Assembly (NCBI GenBank): GCA_030248195.1
Contig: JASAND010021513.1
Location: 1-64,000, forward strand
Reading direction: 5' to 3'
Source of the DNA: Trissonchulus latispiculum
Taxonomy: Eukaryota; Nematoda; Enoplea; Enoplida; Ironidae
DNA length: 64,000 nt
This document shows positions 1-12,654 of this stretch, piece after piece. The notes beneath the pieces are model-generated. The model was not told where the DNA came from. It did not search any database and saw nothing but the letters and a program-made list of their open reading frames with translations. Both the position numbers and the translations under genes were made by a program. Position 1 is the stretch's first letter. Every line of letters begins with the position of its first letter.

Positions 1-43
1 TAGTGTAATTATTTATACGTTAGCAAACACCTAGTTAAGGGCA

Positions 44-135
44 CAGAAATGCCATTGAGTTATTCATGCAGCGAGCTAGATGCTGAACCGCTCCATCACT
101 AGGATGGGGTGATGAATAACTCAATGGCATTTCTG
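44..135. repeat. Perfect 24-bp inverted repeat (hairpin)
   Basis: Positions 44-67 and 112-135 are exact reverse complements (arm begins CAGAAATGCCATTGAG), separated by a 44-nt spacer. A transcript from either strand would fold into a long uninterrupted stem. It may be a tiny snap-back element or a small-RNA precursor; nothing in the sequence decides which. Confidence 0.8.
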
Positions 136-770
136 ATGCAACTTTGGATTAAGAAAACGTATCGCAAGTCAGTCCTAGGTATATATTCGGGGCGCGCGGG
201 CGGGGGGGATGATGATTGCATGATTACGCAATCGCTGCAGCGTCATATTTGAGTAATTAGTGATGTTATCTTAGATATATTTAGCCGAAATTCCGGGAAT
301 TATGACGTCATTTTGAACTGGTCTAGAGCTAGCTAATAGTTGGCTTTGACGTAGATAAGCATCACGTGATATAAGCAAACATGTTTTTATAACAAATAAC
401 AGCTGTTTTGTGGTGTCTAAAAAGCTAATTTAATTAGCTATCACAGCTGGTGACACGATTATTAATTTTTATAAAAAATACCCGTCTAACAAGACGACGC
501 TATATGATTAACACATCATGTGTTAAAGATACGGGGGGTGTAAGAACCATGTTTACTACTTAAGTATATACATATCTATTTTGTTTTACCGTAAATAGCA
601 AGCATTTTTTGAAACTAGTATAACGGTGACATAGGGTAGCCATATTTTGTCTTTGGGAAAATCAGCTTCGCTTTGCGTGATACTTTGCCTCCTTCGCCAA
701 TTTCAAAGCTTCGGGATTTTGGATTTGGATTTTGACAGAATATTGGGCCAATCAACCCCGACAATATAAG
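136..770. other. Intergenic, no gene seen
   Basis: AT-rich sequence with a short G run near 200. No convincing ORF, RNA gene or repeat boundary was found before the inverted-repeat element that starts near 770. Confidence 0.5.
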
Positions 771-1223
771 TCAGTACGTAACAGAAATTGTCTCTTTTGC
801 AAGTATACTGAATTAAAGTCTGACCAAAAAATGTAGAAAGCGAAATTGTTTTCTTTATATCTCAAAAAACGCTTCAAGATAGCTACCATAAAGTATACAT
901 TTTCGGAACCGGACTGATGAGATCTTTCTGAAACCACCTAAAAAGGGAAATTGTTTGAAAAATCATTGCGGACGCAATATAAGTCGTAGCTACGAAAACT
1001 TTATATCGTTGGATTCAGCTCAGATTGAACCTTATGATTATGCTATTTTTGCTCACTTTTGCTAGAATCGCTATAACGAAATTTAAGGTTAAAAAGTGGT
1101 ATTTTTCGAAAAAATCTACTTTCAAATTTTGAAATACCATATATATCTTGTCAAAGCTGACGCCTAGGCTGTCCTGAAATTCTAATCGAAAAATTTTTCC
1201 ACTGAGCGAGTCACGAGTAGTAG

Positions 1224-4200
1224 TAGTGATGTTTCAGGTGGCCCATTTATTTTCACTTTCAGTTTCAGATTCAGTTTCAGGCCTGCTAATTGAGGAATTT
1301 CAGTTTCAGTTTAAGGCGGTAGCTTGTCGGAATTTCAGTTTCAGATTCCGTTTCAGTTTCAGGTCTCATTTTATTTGATTTTCAGTTTCATTTTCAGGCG
1401 GGCGCTTGTCGGAATTTTAGATTCAGATTCAGTTTCAGTTTCAGGCCTGAATCAAATTATTTTCAGTTTCAGTTTCAGGCCTAGACTAAAATTTTATTTT
1501 TATATTTTTCCTGCTCTGCTTCAGCGCAGCAGGTCTCTTATGTTTGCTCAGCCGTCCGTTTTGCACGCAAACTCCAGGCAAAATATAGACTTTTACATAA
1601 ATGCACTTCTTCTGTGCTTTAAGATGGGGAGTGTATGATTTGCACATAGAATTTTTAGAAAAACTGTTTCCTAACGTAAATTACGAATATGTGAAAGGAA
1701 TACCATTACCAGTCTTTCTGATTTATTTTCTTACTAATCAAAACCGGTAATGATCTGCTCTATGCTCCAAAAGTTTTGATTCTTACAGCTGACATGCAGC
1801 ATTGTGAAAAGAAAGCTTGCTTTTGAGCTAGTTCTGATAGCCCAGCCATTATAAGATTACAGCGAAGAATGTATGAAGAATAGGAAAAACGTCAAGACCA
1901 GAAACATGTGATTCCTGATTTTAAACCGTTTCGCAAGCGACAGAATAGTTTGGAAGATGACTCTTGTGCCTTGAGATCTTAAATTTTCACTCATATAGGT
2001 TTCAGACACTTTGTTGATAAGTGCTTATAAGAAGAAGATAAGCTCTTGCAAAAATATTATTCGGCTGCGCAGTAGGCCTACAATTTATAACAAGTTGGCT
2101 CCTAAAAGGAGCAGCATCTCGACGTCGGGTTAAGCAGTATTTCAGATAACGTGTTTGAAAACAACGGACTAGACCTTTGCTAAAAATTTGCTGATGTACA
2201 GTATACGCTAGTATTTGGATTTTCATTCCCTGTCTTGCAAGAATACGAACAAAGAAGTACTATAAACTAGCTTGTTCTGATCCGGTTTCCTTACATTTTG
2301 AGCTTTAGAAGAGCAGCTGTCATTGAAGTTCGTTCAAACTTTTTGCAGTTATCTGTCTGAGCCCAATAATAAAATTTATAAGATGGCAACTTGATTGTTT
2401 TTTATCAAGGGTTTCCGTGTTAGAGGAAAAATGAATTTGAACGAATTATGAGATTATTGTTCCAAATTTTACGTTTTACATCTTGTTCGGATTAAATAAA
2501 CGTCCAAATGCGAGAATCTTGACGAACGTAAGACAAGATCCATGTTTTAGAATTTTGGAACCTGAAAGCTAATCAAATAACTTCAAGAAAAATAACCCTT
2601 CCATATATGCATCGATTGTATTAAGGGTTCATGAGACTTGCTTATTTTGAGTTTGTATATAGCTTTTAGTATATTGTGAGCAAGTAGCCTCTGGTTTTGC
2701 ACTGCATTGGAGGAACGCATACAAAAAGACGCTTTTAGCAACGCTTGTATAGACTGTATATTCCAATCCCTAGGTTAGGTTAGGCTAAGCATGGGCTCAT
2801 CTAGGCTTCATTGGTTGAGAGACAATTCTGGTTCCAGTTTATCGCTGATTCTGGACGAGAACTAGAGAATAATTTAATCAAAACTTGGGCTTGTCAACAC
2901 TGAGTTAATGTCAAGGCAAGTTGATCTAAATCTGCGACTCTCAACTCAACTGAACTCGACTCTCTGCGACTCTGCTATCATCTTATCGTGCAACTTCACT
3001 AGGATATTGTCAGCTACTGAACTGAAATCATGTTGCCGAAGCTAATTTGCATATTACATTACACATCCCTAACTTTTATTAAAACCAAAGGGGAACCTGT
3101 GAAAAATATTTCTTTAAACGTTGATTCCACAGAAAATGAAAGCCCCCTACAGGAAAATTTAAGCTGCAATTTTTAAAGTTTTACACAAATTACACAGAAA
3201 ATTTGAAATCAATCATTCTCAGTCAATTCCACAATAGCTCCTGCAGGGCCCCCTTCTTACAAAAACTTTCACTGTTAATGAAAGCAATGCTGAGAATAGG
3301 GTGAAAATTCTACGTTGAACGTAAGGAGTTCGTTTGGCTCCAGAAACGAAAACAGCTATCTCGCCTTTAGGCGAGATAAAAATGTTCCTCTAATACCATA
3401 AGCCGTTTGCAGAAAATATTGCTTGTTCACTAGTAAAATTTCACTTTTATACCTCTTAAAACATATTATTTTTATAAGGTTGCAGTATAATCAGTAAAAC
3501 TTCAGTAAAAAATCTATATTCAACAGTTTAGTTCAATGTATAAAACATCTGTAAAATTTGTGACTGCTATTGTAGTTTTGCGAGAATGGAATGTATCTAA
3601 GGTATACCTACATATTAGGCATGGGCACGGGTAGTCGGGTACCCGACAGGTACCCGATTCCAGTTAAAACCGGAAAAAACCGGGTAAAACCGGATTAATC
3701 TGGATCAAGCAGACAGAAATTTTTTGGCTCAGTTAATTTTTAACCACCGAAAATTTTTGGCTAAGAAAATTTGTAACCACCGAAGACATTTTCAGTTTAT
3801 TATAAAATTTAATAGTATAAAAAGATACTACAACAGAAAAACGAAGTAATGGGAAGAGGAATTTGTCCTGGTATTTTTCAGACATTTTATAGTTTTCTAT
3901 TTTTAGATTTGTTTTTAAAATATTAGATTTACCTTGCCCTAATAGTTTTTTCATTCGTTAAATTCGTGTTGGAGCAATATGCGGAAATCGATGAATTAAT
4001 TAAAACTTAAAATTCACAAGATACAAACAAAACTGCTTGCATCAAATTAGTGACTTTTGCCACAGCTCTGCGTTGTTCTCTAAACTGTAAGTAACAACAT
4101 ATACTAATTACCATTAGATGGTGTCAATAGTTACTGATGTGATCTTGAAAGTTTAGTGATTATATTTAATGCCACATGGTCAACGTTGAAAAATTTCCTT

Positions 4201-5834
4201 CACTAATGGCCAACGCTCATTAGGTTTCAATTTTTGTCAACTTTAGCTGTTTCTAAACTGCATTTTGAACGAAGAAAATGCTCCCAGATTGTTTGAACAT
4301 TCATTTAACCAAATGTTGAGCATACGAGTTTTGGGATGATTCTTTGGTATGCGCGCGCCTTTAGTGACTGAGAAAGTTTATCCAAGTTGAGGGAGATAGC
4401 TACTTTGACTTTCTTCGGATACAGTGGAATCTTAATGACAATAAATGAATTTATTTCAAGGAATACTTAATAAATATCTTGTAAACGTTTAATAAAAGTT
4501 ATATAGGACTTGCATCTCTCATCGATTTTACGTTTAGTAAAGTTACTCTAAAAGCAAAATAACAGAGAGAGGGAAATGAAATAGAAAAATAGCAATTGTT
4601 TTCAGCTAAAAATTATAAAATTAATCTAAATGGAAAATGTAAACACTAATCTCAATACATAAGTCAATTTATTGAGGGAGTGAGTTGTGATTTTAAAATT
4701 TTGCATTTGTTGTCAGTAAAGTGTGGTGTCCGATCACAAAAACTTTCGTTTTTTATTCGAGACATTTTATTTTTAGGTGGTTTCATTAAGAAATTACGTA
4801 AAAGGAAACAAAAAGAAACTACCTAAAACTTAGTACTTCGTGTAGATTTTGCTTGTTTGCTGCCTTTTGTGCTGTTCCAATTTCTAGAGACAAGCAGTTG
4901 AAGTTAGCTAAATTTTGTCGTGGGGATTTGCTCTTATAATCCATATGCTTTCTAAAATTTGTTAACATTTAAAGATTAGAGGAAGCGGACAGGGCAGGGT
5001 TGTACGAAACTCAGAAAATTGCTGATCTGAGCGCGGTTATAAAATTAAAACCAACGTTGTCTGTATCAGCATCAGCTTCTGATACCGTGACAATTAATTG
5101 AAAGTCCCTATAATCCATTTTAAGACTTTGAAACTGCTTTGACATAACTTAGGAATGAAAATCTATCCAGTCTTAGCTCATGTGAATAAAGACTCCCAAA
5201 AAAAGTTAATTTTCAAAATGGCCAAATCCGAAAAATGGGCTAAAGATTTCTCGGGTACCCGAAAGTGTTCGGGTACTCGGGTACCCGATTATCCGGGTAC
5301 CCTGGTACCCGGGTAGTGTCACAATTACCCGACACAGGGTTTCGGGTAGTACCGGGTACCCGAATCCAAATTTTTGGACCCGTGCCCATGCCTACTACAT
5401 ATGTAAATCTACTAGAAAGAAGAAATTCATTTTGTGATACATACAGTACAACAGCATATTGCTTGCAATGTTTCAAGTGCATATGTTCGAGCTGATAATA
5501 ATTCCCGACGACACATAATCTGAAAATGGTATTTTCAGGCTAAGCGTAGTCTGAAATTATGATTTTCAGTATAAGAGTAGACCTAAATCGACTGATACTT
5601 TCAGGCCTAGCAAGAGCTGAAATTTTTTCAGATTCAGTGGTCGACTGAAATCATTTCAGCTTCAGTTTCAGGTCTGTTTCCTCCAGAGTTTCAGTTTCAG
5701 GCAGCAAATCAAATTAATTTCAGTTTCAGTTTCGGTTTTAGTTTCAGTCGTCGATTTTTTGCATTTTCAGTTTCAGTTTCAGGCGTCGAGCTCTACTATT
5801 TTCAGTTTCAGTTTCAGGTGCTGAAACATCACTA
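1224..5834. mobile_element. Non-autonomous hAT-like element with TTTCAG arrays
   Basis: The ends are TAGTGATGTTTCAG and its reverse complement, CTGAAACATCACTA. They are flanked by a perfect 8-bp duplication AGTAGTAG (1216-1223 and 5835-5842). The 8-bp duplication and TAG start are as expected for the hAT superfamily. Just inside each end lies a long array of TTTCAG-type hexamers (about 1245-1490 and 5530-5820), in inverted orientation relative to each other. The interior (about 1500-3600) has no transposase ORF. A second hAT-like element is nested inside at 3616-5394. Confidence 0.85.
3616..5394. mobile_element. Nested hAT-like element with GGTACCCG arrays
   Basis: It starts TAGGCATGGGCACGGGT and ends with the reverse complement, a 17-bp perfect terminal inverted repeat. 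The flanking duplication is CTACATAT (3608-3615 and 5395-5402), again 8 bp as for hAT. Subterminal sequence is built from CGGGTACCCG-like units at both ends (about 3635-3690 and 5250-5365). At 1779 bp with no transposase ORF it is non-autonomous. It sits inside the element at 1224-5834, so it is the younger insertion. Confidence 0.88.
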
Positions 5835-6195
5835 AGTAGTAGCCAGTCAAGTCGAGAAGCGGCAAAGATCAAAGGATTTAGAAAATGGAATAAGTCACAA
5901 TCAATAACTCACCAAAAACGTTGAAATTTGGTGTGGACTTTCAGACAAGTGGAAATTTTCCTGAAATCATCGCTGTAGTACCCTGTACCAATCTTTCTGT
6001 ACATATGAAAGCGGCGCCTTTTCAATTCGCACGGGAAATTTCAACAAAAAATTGACGAAAAGAAAGATCTCATCCGCCCGGTTCAGAAAATACATACTTT
6101 ATGGTAGCTAACTTGAAGCGTTTTTGAGATATAAAGAAAACAATTTCGCTTTCTACATTGTTGGTCAGACTCTAGTATAAGCTACTCTAGTGTTG

Positions 6196-8062
6196 ATATA
6201 AGCATAATGAAATTGTGTAAGACTCAGTTGAAAACTTATTCTGGTCCAATTAAATCGGTTCTTCAGCAACATTTAGTACTTTCTATATTCCGTGTACAAT
6301 TAAATCAAGTTAGAAGCTTGTGATAGCAAGCAAGATTTGTGCACAAGGTTCAGTTGCCGCTGTACGGACATTTAAGGTGGTGATTCCTTCGTTGCGGGTC
6401 GCTAGAGCCAATCTTTTGTTAGAGAAAGATTTATGACTTACGTATCAAGGATAGGTTCTGAGGAAGCAAAGCCAAGATTTTACACACAAGCCATTACAGC
6501 CCTGTCAAGGAAAATGTGTGTGAAGCGGGCCGACAAACATAAGAGATCTGCTGCGCTGTGGCGCAGCAGGAAAAACTACCGAGCTCTTAATTTTTATTTA
6601 TTTTATCGGCTTATGTCGATCTAAGTAGGGCAAACGTTTTCTTCTATTTAAAGGATTAACCTAATGACTCTGTCCACTTGAAATCAGCAGGGGTTAATTT
6701 CATTCCAGTTCGCTAATAGTACAGTTTAACTCTGCTGCACTGGACAGAAATAAAGGAGGGGTGAATGATAAAAGAATGTTTTATATGCACTAAAGTTAAA
6801 TTTATTAGGACTAAAATTCATTGCCAGAAACTGCTGGTACAATAACTTGTTGCAAAGTTGTATTTTAGCTTTCTAGTTTATTAAAAAATTAAGTTTACAA
6901 TAATCTTACTATTAATGTATCTAATAATGTTACCATTAAACATTAAAGTTTGAGGTCGTAAAATTAGAACATTATTTGAGTTTAACTTAGTTCCCCTTAA
7001 AACGGACTAATAATAATAATAATAATAATAAATTCATATTTTCACGATTTAAAAACTGTTCACGTAATAGATTGATAATTAGAGTCCTAATGAATTCAAC
7101 AAATTTTAAACTGAGAAGTGAAATCTATTTGCTGATTTAAATACAAAAAATTTTATTTAACTCCTGGACCCGAAATAATAGACTAATCGTCGAATAGAAC
7201 CCCTCTTTATTTCTGTTCAGTGCATCAGAGTTGAACTACACTGTTGGTAGAAGGTAGTGGGACACTTTGCCACACTTCAATTGCTCTCTTTGTAAATACA
7301 AAAAGAATGGCGCATATACTTATTTATTTTTGTGCAATTTTACTTTTACATCTTCACAAAATAAGAAATAAAATCTACTCAGTCCAGTCTGCACGTGATC
7401 AGCTTATTTAGGTTTCTTACAAAATTATTTAGGTTTGAATCCTTGTATGGAAACGACATTTTATTTTCTAAATTTATTTTTGTTTCCTTGTAAATAGTGT
7501 CAAAGTTCTTAGACAATGTTTACTACTGTCTACATGTAAATAAAAATACATGTATTTTTACTTTAACCCAATTGTAGGTGCACTTTTAAGACAACATTGA
7601 AGAAAATGTCTAAGCTTCGACCACAATCAAGGGCTCCCGAATTTTGCCATTCTTTGACGGACCGACGGACAGCACGACTTGGCGTCAGGTGTACCGCTCT
7701 CAAACACTACACTGCAGACTTTTAAATTAAAAATTAACCCGCTTTCTTTTGCTTGCACATGTTTTTTTCTTAAAACTAATTGTGTTAACCTTGCCACGTC
7801 AGCAGATGCGATTCCGCAGTCCGCATGTTTATCGTATATACTGGAAAACTTTACCTTAACTCTGAAAGAACAAATAGAACATAATTGTGAATTATTTATG
7901 GTCCTTATTAGAGATTAGTCTACATTAGGTAATCGTCAGGTTACACCGAGTGTAAAATATGGGAGGAGGACATTTCAAATTCGCAATATGTGCATTCTGC
8001 ATGTCCGTTTCAGTTATTCTTATTTTAATGTTTTCTGATTGAAATTCAGATCTAGAATACCC
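6196..8062. other. Intergenic upstream of the receptor gene
   Basis: Contains a solo end of the TTAAGGTGGTGATTCC family at 6372, a hairpin-like GCGCAGCAGG repeat (about 6525-6575) that is an inverted match to about 1507-1560, and an (AAT)n microsatellite at about 7010-7031. I saw no coding exon. Confidence 0.5.
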
Positions 8063-8998
8063 ATGGATGTTAACTCTACAGTGACTCCAACCGTAGAAGA
8101 TCTTGTTGCCGTAGGCTTACTTTGCCTATTCCCGATTGCAGGCTTGATACCATACATCGCCTTTATTGCTGTCGTGATTCTCACCAAAGATTATCGAGAA
8201 AACTCATACTTCCAACTTGCAGTCACGTTAGGTCTTTTTGACTGTTCTATACAAACTGTGTATCTCCTAAATTGTCCTCTTGCCATTTTGGTAGGCTATC
8301 CCATTGGAGGCCCAAAAGCCAATCGTTTCTATGGCAGTGGGGCTGTATTCGGCTACTATGCCGGTTTACCAGTAATTTGTTCGTTGTCATTTAATAGATA
8401 TTATTGCGCCTGCAAACGTACCGACTACAAGGATGCGTTCTGCAAGCGCAATGTTTTTGCTATTTCTGTATGTTCGTGCATTTTTGGTGTTCTATGCAGC
8501 GTGCCCACATGGTTTGATTGTTGTGCATTTGAGTTTATCTCTGCATTTTATGGATATTCTTACAGCACTGAGGGCTTGGGTACCGAAATTATGTCCATCG
8601 TAGATTTAAGCCTAACAGTACTCTCAGCAACCATTGCGTTTTCTGTTAACTTAATTGTGTTTCAGCATTACAGAAAAATGCACAAAAGCATGGATAAAAC
8701 AAGTGAAACTGAAAAAATCCAGCAGGAACGGGAGGCAAAGCTGTTTTTTCAATTATTTGTTATTGTTTCCTATCAGGTTGCTTTCACCATATTCTATCTT
8801 GGTTGTCTATTTATACCGTTCAACAAATGGTTGCTGCTTGTCAGCATATTGTTGGCTAGTGTTCAATATTCTATCAATGGATTTGTTTATGTGTTTGTGA
8901 ACAAGTCTGTAAGAGGTCGCATAAAACAGTTAATTTCAGGTAGCCAGAAAACCACCCCAGTGAATCCGATTAATGAAGGAAAGAAACCGAAACCTTGA
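8063..8998 (+). CDS. Serpentine (7TM) chemoreceptor-like GPCR, Srt/Srx type
   Basis: A single open frame of 311 residues starting at the ATG at 8063 (MDVNST..., with an N-glycosylation site NST at residues 4-6). The frame extends a little upstream but without another ATG. Seven hydrophobic segments fall at about residues 17-41, 49-73, 88-108, 129-148, 180-205, 229-252 and 258-280. After segment 3 comes SFNRYY, in the place of the NR motif of nematode Srt/Srx receptors. Segment 7 ends NGFVYVFVN and is followed by a basic tail. The loop between segments 5 and 6 is charged (KMHKSMDKTSETEK). Its likely role is a plasma-membrane receptor for a chemical cue; the ligand is unknown. Having no introns in a window where other genes have many is odd and could reflect retroposition or a missed exon. 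The nematode family call is by pattern, not by search. Confidence 0.85.
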   Translation: MDVNSTVTPTVEDLVAVGLLCLFPIAGLIPYIAFIAVVILTKDYRENSYFQLAVTLGLFDCSIQTVYLLNCPLAILVGYPIGGPKANRFYGSGAVFGYYAGLPVICSLSFNRYYCACKRTDYKDAFCKRNVFAISVCSCIFGVLCSVPTWFDCCAFEFISAFYGYSYSTEGLGTEIMSIVDLSLTVLSATIAFSVNLIVFQHYRKMHKSMDKTSETEKIQQEREAKLFFQLFVIVSYQVAFTIFYLGCLFIPFNKWLLLVSILLASVQYSINGFVYVFVNKSVRGRIKQLISGSQKTTPVNPINEGKKPKP

Positions 8999-10289
8999 TG
9001 TTAACTGAAGTTGATCCAAGGCTTTGTTCTGCTCATGTTGACATTTTTACTTATTTAACGGAACATATTCACTATTCATGTCACACTGAAAAACGCTTTG
9101 ATACGGTGATCGTTGCTTGACAGACAGCTACATGATCCTACTTCAATTCTACAATGATATAAAATTCTGTCCTCTGTGACTATGATGAAGCCAGCAAAAT
9201 CAAGAAGTAGTCCCTCTAATTATGCCAGCTATCAACAATTGGCTATGCGGTTGCTACAACAAAAAGGCTTACTGGCCCGACACTTTCTAAAATATATACT
9301 TAATGGTTTTGGAAAAATTGGTTGTGGTGTTAGTCATAATTAGGTTCCCAGAAAATGCGGATTTTCTCTGAAATGCACAGATCAGGCAAACTAAAGTTAA
9401 AAGTAAAACAAGAAGAAGTATAACTTAAAGGAAGACTTACTCAACTGGTTGTCCGAGATTGATGAAGAAGACATCAGAAAAATGGCTCTAGTTTCGAGAA
9501 TTAATAATTGTATTGCTTTTGAACGTCCAAGTCGTGTCTGTATTTGTATGTAAATCAAACAAGACTTGCCAACGTTTCTCCCATCTTCTACTTAATTACT
9601 AAGAAAGAGGAAAAAATGGTTAATCTTATGTTCTAAGGTCAGAGATGTTGGAAATATCCAGAAGGAAATGTGTTAAAGCGAAACAAATATAAATATAATA
9701 GAAGGAAGTATAGACCCCTAATGTTTTCCCCTTTATGAAACGCGGGTGCCTTTTCATCAGGTTCTGGACGGGAGCTCATTCACTTCTTCTCCTTGTGTTC
9801 GTTTAGTCATAATAATTCCAATACCAAAGTAAAAAATAGCAATTAACACTTGAATTGAAAACACATACCACCCCACCTTAGTTAGGAGCAATATCTTTAC
9901 TTAAATAATAAGCAATAATCATTAGAAGATGGTTTATTAAACAAATGTAAGATAACTTAAACTCATGTGAAGGGCAATTCTTCACTGATTCCAAAAATCC
10001 AAATTTTACTCCTTAACTCCCAAAATTGACAGAGTAATGGTCAAAAATGTTTTAACGAAAACTTACTCTATTTCGTAATTTTGCTTCCTTTTAAAAAGTT
10101 TGCCCTCACTTGTAACTTACACAACCTTTGTGTTAAGTCTAGTCCTATTGTCTGCGAAGCTGTCTGACTCCCAACCACCGTAGTAGCAAGTCTTACTACT
10201 ACGCCCATTCATCCCTCATTACACGTGAGGCTGTCCTGACCTGAACTTTACGCTGGCCTAAATCCAGCAGGAGAATTGTCTCTCCAAAG

Positions 10290-10351
10290 ACAGGCAGCTC
10301 ATCTCAAAAAGATGTCCGAAAGTAGAAGCGACGCCAGGGACAACTGAGTCG
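10290..10351 (+). repeat. Duplicated block, copy 1
   Basis: Begins CAGGCAGCTCATCTCAAAAA and ends GGGACAACTGAGTC; a diverged direct copy is at 12595-12654. Both are followed within about 120 bp by a similar GGAGTGG(A/G)AAGG segment, so the duplicated unit is longer than the part that still matches well. Confidence 0.6.
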
Positions 10352-10433
10352 GCTTGTGGGAATCTGGTGGGGCCCCCAAAATTGGAAGAGAGAGATAAAC
10401 CTTTAATTGCTCTCCTGCTGAGACTTTGGTCAG

Positions 10434-10440
10434 TATAAAA
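10434..10440 (+). promoter_or_regulatory. TATA-like box without a visible gene
   Basis: TATAAAA followed by GAGGAGTGG, close in form to the TATA region of the secreted-protein gene (on the - strand near 18425). No ORF or exon with a credible product follows on the + strand, so it may be a relic of a duplicated promoter. Confidence 0.25.
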
Positions 10441-10933
10441 GAGGAGTGGAAAGGTCAAATGTAAATCTCAACAGCATGGAGGTCTGTTTAGATTCTCTAA
10501 CTGCAAAATGAGTACAAAATATTGAAACTTTTTAAAACAGTAGTTTAAAAGTTAGAGCAATGCGCTAAGGCTTTACTATATTATAATAATTTACAATTAA
10601 AAGTGTAAGCTTGTCTGTAGTGTGAATCTCATTGAATGGGTAACTCTTATATTAACAAAATTGTGCTAAGTTACAGTTTAACTTTAGCTTTAAGTACATT
10701 ACCGTTTTTAGGATTTAATTTAGTTTTAAATTCAAAAAAACAATTTTCTGAACATTTTTATTATGTACACTTACAGTAAAACTATATTTTAATCCAGGCA
10801 ACTTAAAACTTACTAACTTAAATTAATTTCTTTTGTTTATTATATTTGTGTTTTCAATCAGTTTAATTGCCTAATTACTTGTCAAATATTTGAACACTGC
10901 TCCATTTCCAAAACTGGAGATTTCTAAATTCAA

Positions 10934-10953
10934 TATATATATATATATATATT
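10934..10953. repeat. (TA)n microsatellite
   Basis: About ten TA units in a row. Confidence 0.9.
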
Positions 10954-11148
10954 GTATGTGAAATAAGGACAATCGTTGCAAATACAAATCTAAAGGGTCA
11001 AAGGTCAAAGTTGCATATGTACTGGCCGAAATAGTTGAGCAATACATCCAGTCAGAGGCATTACTAGTTTTCTGAGACGCAGTTGTCGAATCAGACTGTG
11101 CAGCTTTTATTTAACGGCTGTCTGGCTGATGCCAAGGAGGATTCTGCC

Positions 11149-11964
11149 CAGTAGCGTAGGTACAAAAAATTTTCAGGGGGGGCGGTTTTGACAGAGGACT
11201 TTTGAGGGGGGGATAAAATTTTCTAGTTTTGCGTAACATGCACACTGCGTATTATACTACAAGTTGTCCAATTAATTCAAAAGTCTTCTATGGTTCATGT
11301 TTTCGACTTGTTACAACTGAAAGCGAAATCCTAAGGCCTGTTGTCTAATTAATTCAAAAGTCTTCTATGGTTCATGTTTTCGACTTGTTACAACTGAAAG
11401 CGAAATCCTAAGGCCCAAACGGGGGTCTGGGGGCCGGAGCCCCCCAGAAGTTGAAAAATTTTTAAATTTACCATTAAACGCTACTTAAACATAATTCTTT
11501 ATAAATAATTTATCAATTGACTAACAAACAACATTTTGTACCTCTATTTGCTATTTTCTACGTTTACTGTCTTGTCCGAAAACTGAAACTATTCTGATCA
11601 TATCAACCAATTATATATGCCAAGGCTGATGATGTTGAGAATAACGCAGATAACAGCAAAACTGCAAAGCAACTTATATATACAAACATTTGTTAGCATG
11701 TTTAACGAGAAATAATATTTTTGATAATCTAAGGAACCAAAATTCGCGCCCGCGGCGCGAAAATTTTTTTAATGGTGTAGAAAATGCATCAATATTGAGC
11801 TAATTTGAAGCATTAATGTATAATTTGTGTATGTTTCTAATAAAGTTAAACGCCCGCGCTCCGCGCGGGCGTAAAATTTTTCTTTTGCCCAATTTATTCA
11901 GGGGGCAAAGCCATTATTTCGGGGAGGGCGGCCGCCCCCCCGCCCCCCCGTATCTACGCTAGTG
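11149..11964. mobile_element. hAT-like element with GC-rich box
   Basis: The ends CAGTAGCGTAGGTAC and GTATCTACGCTAGTG form a 15-bp inverted repeat with two mismatches, flanked by a perfect 8-bp duplication ATTCTGCC (11141-11148 and 11965-11972). G/C runs lie inside both ends. A direct duplication of about 75 bp (AATTAATTCAAAAGTC...) occurs at about 11273-11415. The GC box at 11420-11447 is shared in reverse complement with elements at 25124 and 56415. No transposase ORF. A solo end of the same family is at 49762. Confidence 0.85.
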
Positions 11965-12594
11965 ATTCTGCCACAGCTACCACAACCTCGGGTTAGAGGC
12001 AGATACGTGGATCTTTATGGAACCGAATATGACAAAATTAATAAATTTTTCCTAGCTCCCACCGACAACTCAAAATTTTAACCTCAGCCAGTGAAAGATT
12101 ACGAGCGATATATACCGGATGTAAATCCTGAATTGTCGGTTTCTCAGCATTCAGCATTGCTCTATCGCTAATCGATTCTTCCATGCAAACGCCGGTACTA
12201 CTCTCAGGAATACAAAGACATAAAATCTAAGAAGGTTAAGAGTTGAAAGAAAAGTATATTTCATAGTTTGTCACGGTGTTTTGATCCTTCACTTTGTAAG
12301 AAAGGTAACTATATGCAACGTGTTCAATATCAAATCTATGGTTAGTCTCAATTCCACTGCGCTTCCAATTCTATTTCCAATCCTTTGTGTCTAACGGACA
12401 GCACAACAACGTCGTGTTGGCGCCGGACGTTGCCAGAACGCACAGTAGTCGTCTCCTGGATTCGAGCAACATCAGCTGTCATTGGATTATCTATGGGAGT
12501 ATCTCAGGCGTCGCTTTTCAATAATTTTAAAAACTTTTCCAAGGAAGCAGCGAGGGGGCTCCCGATGATAGATACTGTAGTGCGTACAGCTCAT

Positions 12595-12654
12595 ACAGGC
12601 AGCTCATCTCAAAAAATGGCCAAAAGTGGCAGCGTCAAATGGGACAACTGAGTC
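12595..12654 (+). repeat. Duplicated block, copy 2
   Basis: Diverged direct repeat of 10290-10351 (shared CAGGCAGCTCATCTCAAAAA and GGGACAACTGAGTC). Confidence 0.6.

Larger units (their letters stand above)
770..6195. mobile_element. Outer inverted-repeat element split by a hAT-like insertion
   Basis: Sequence around 780-940 is repeated in reverse complement around 6050-6190; shared stretches include the segment reading GAAAGCGAAATTGTTTTC and the segment around GATCTTTCT. The arms lie on either side of the element at 1224-5834. With that element removed, the two flanks form an inverted-repeat element of about 0.8 kb. A third, diverged copy of the same arm lies at 24070-24265. The outer ends are approximate and no target duplication was found. 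Confidence 0.6.
8999..11148. other. Intergenic downstream of the receptor gene
   Basis: No coding exon was recognised. It holds a block at 10290-10351 that recurs at 12595-12654, a TATA-like site at 10434-10440 with no ORF behind it, and a (TA)n run at about 10934-10953. Confidence 0.5.
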
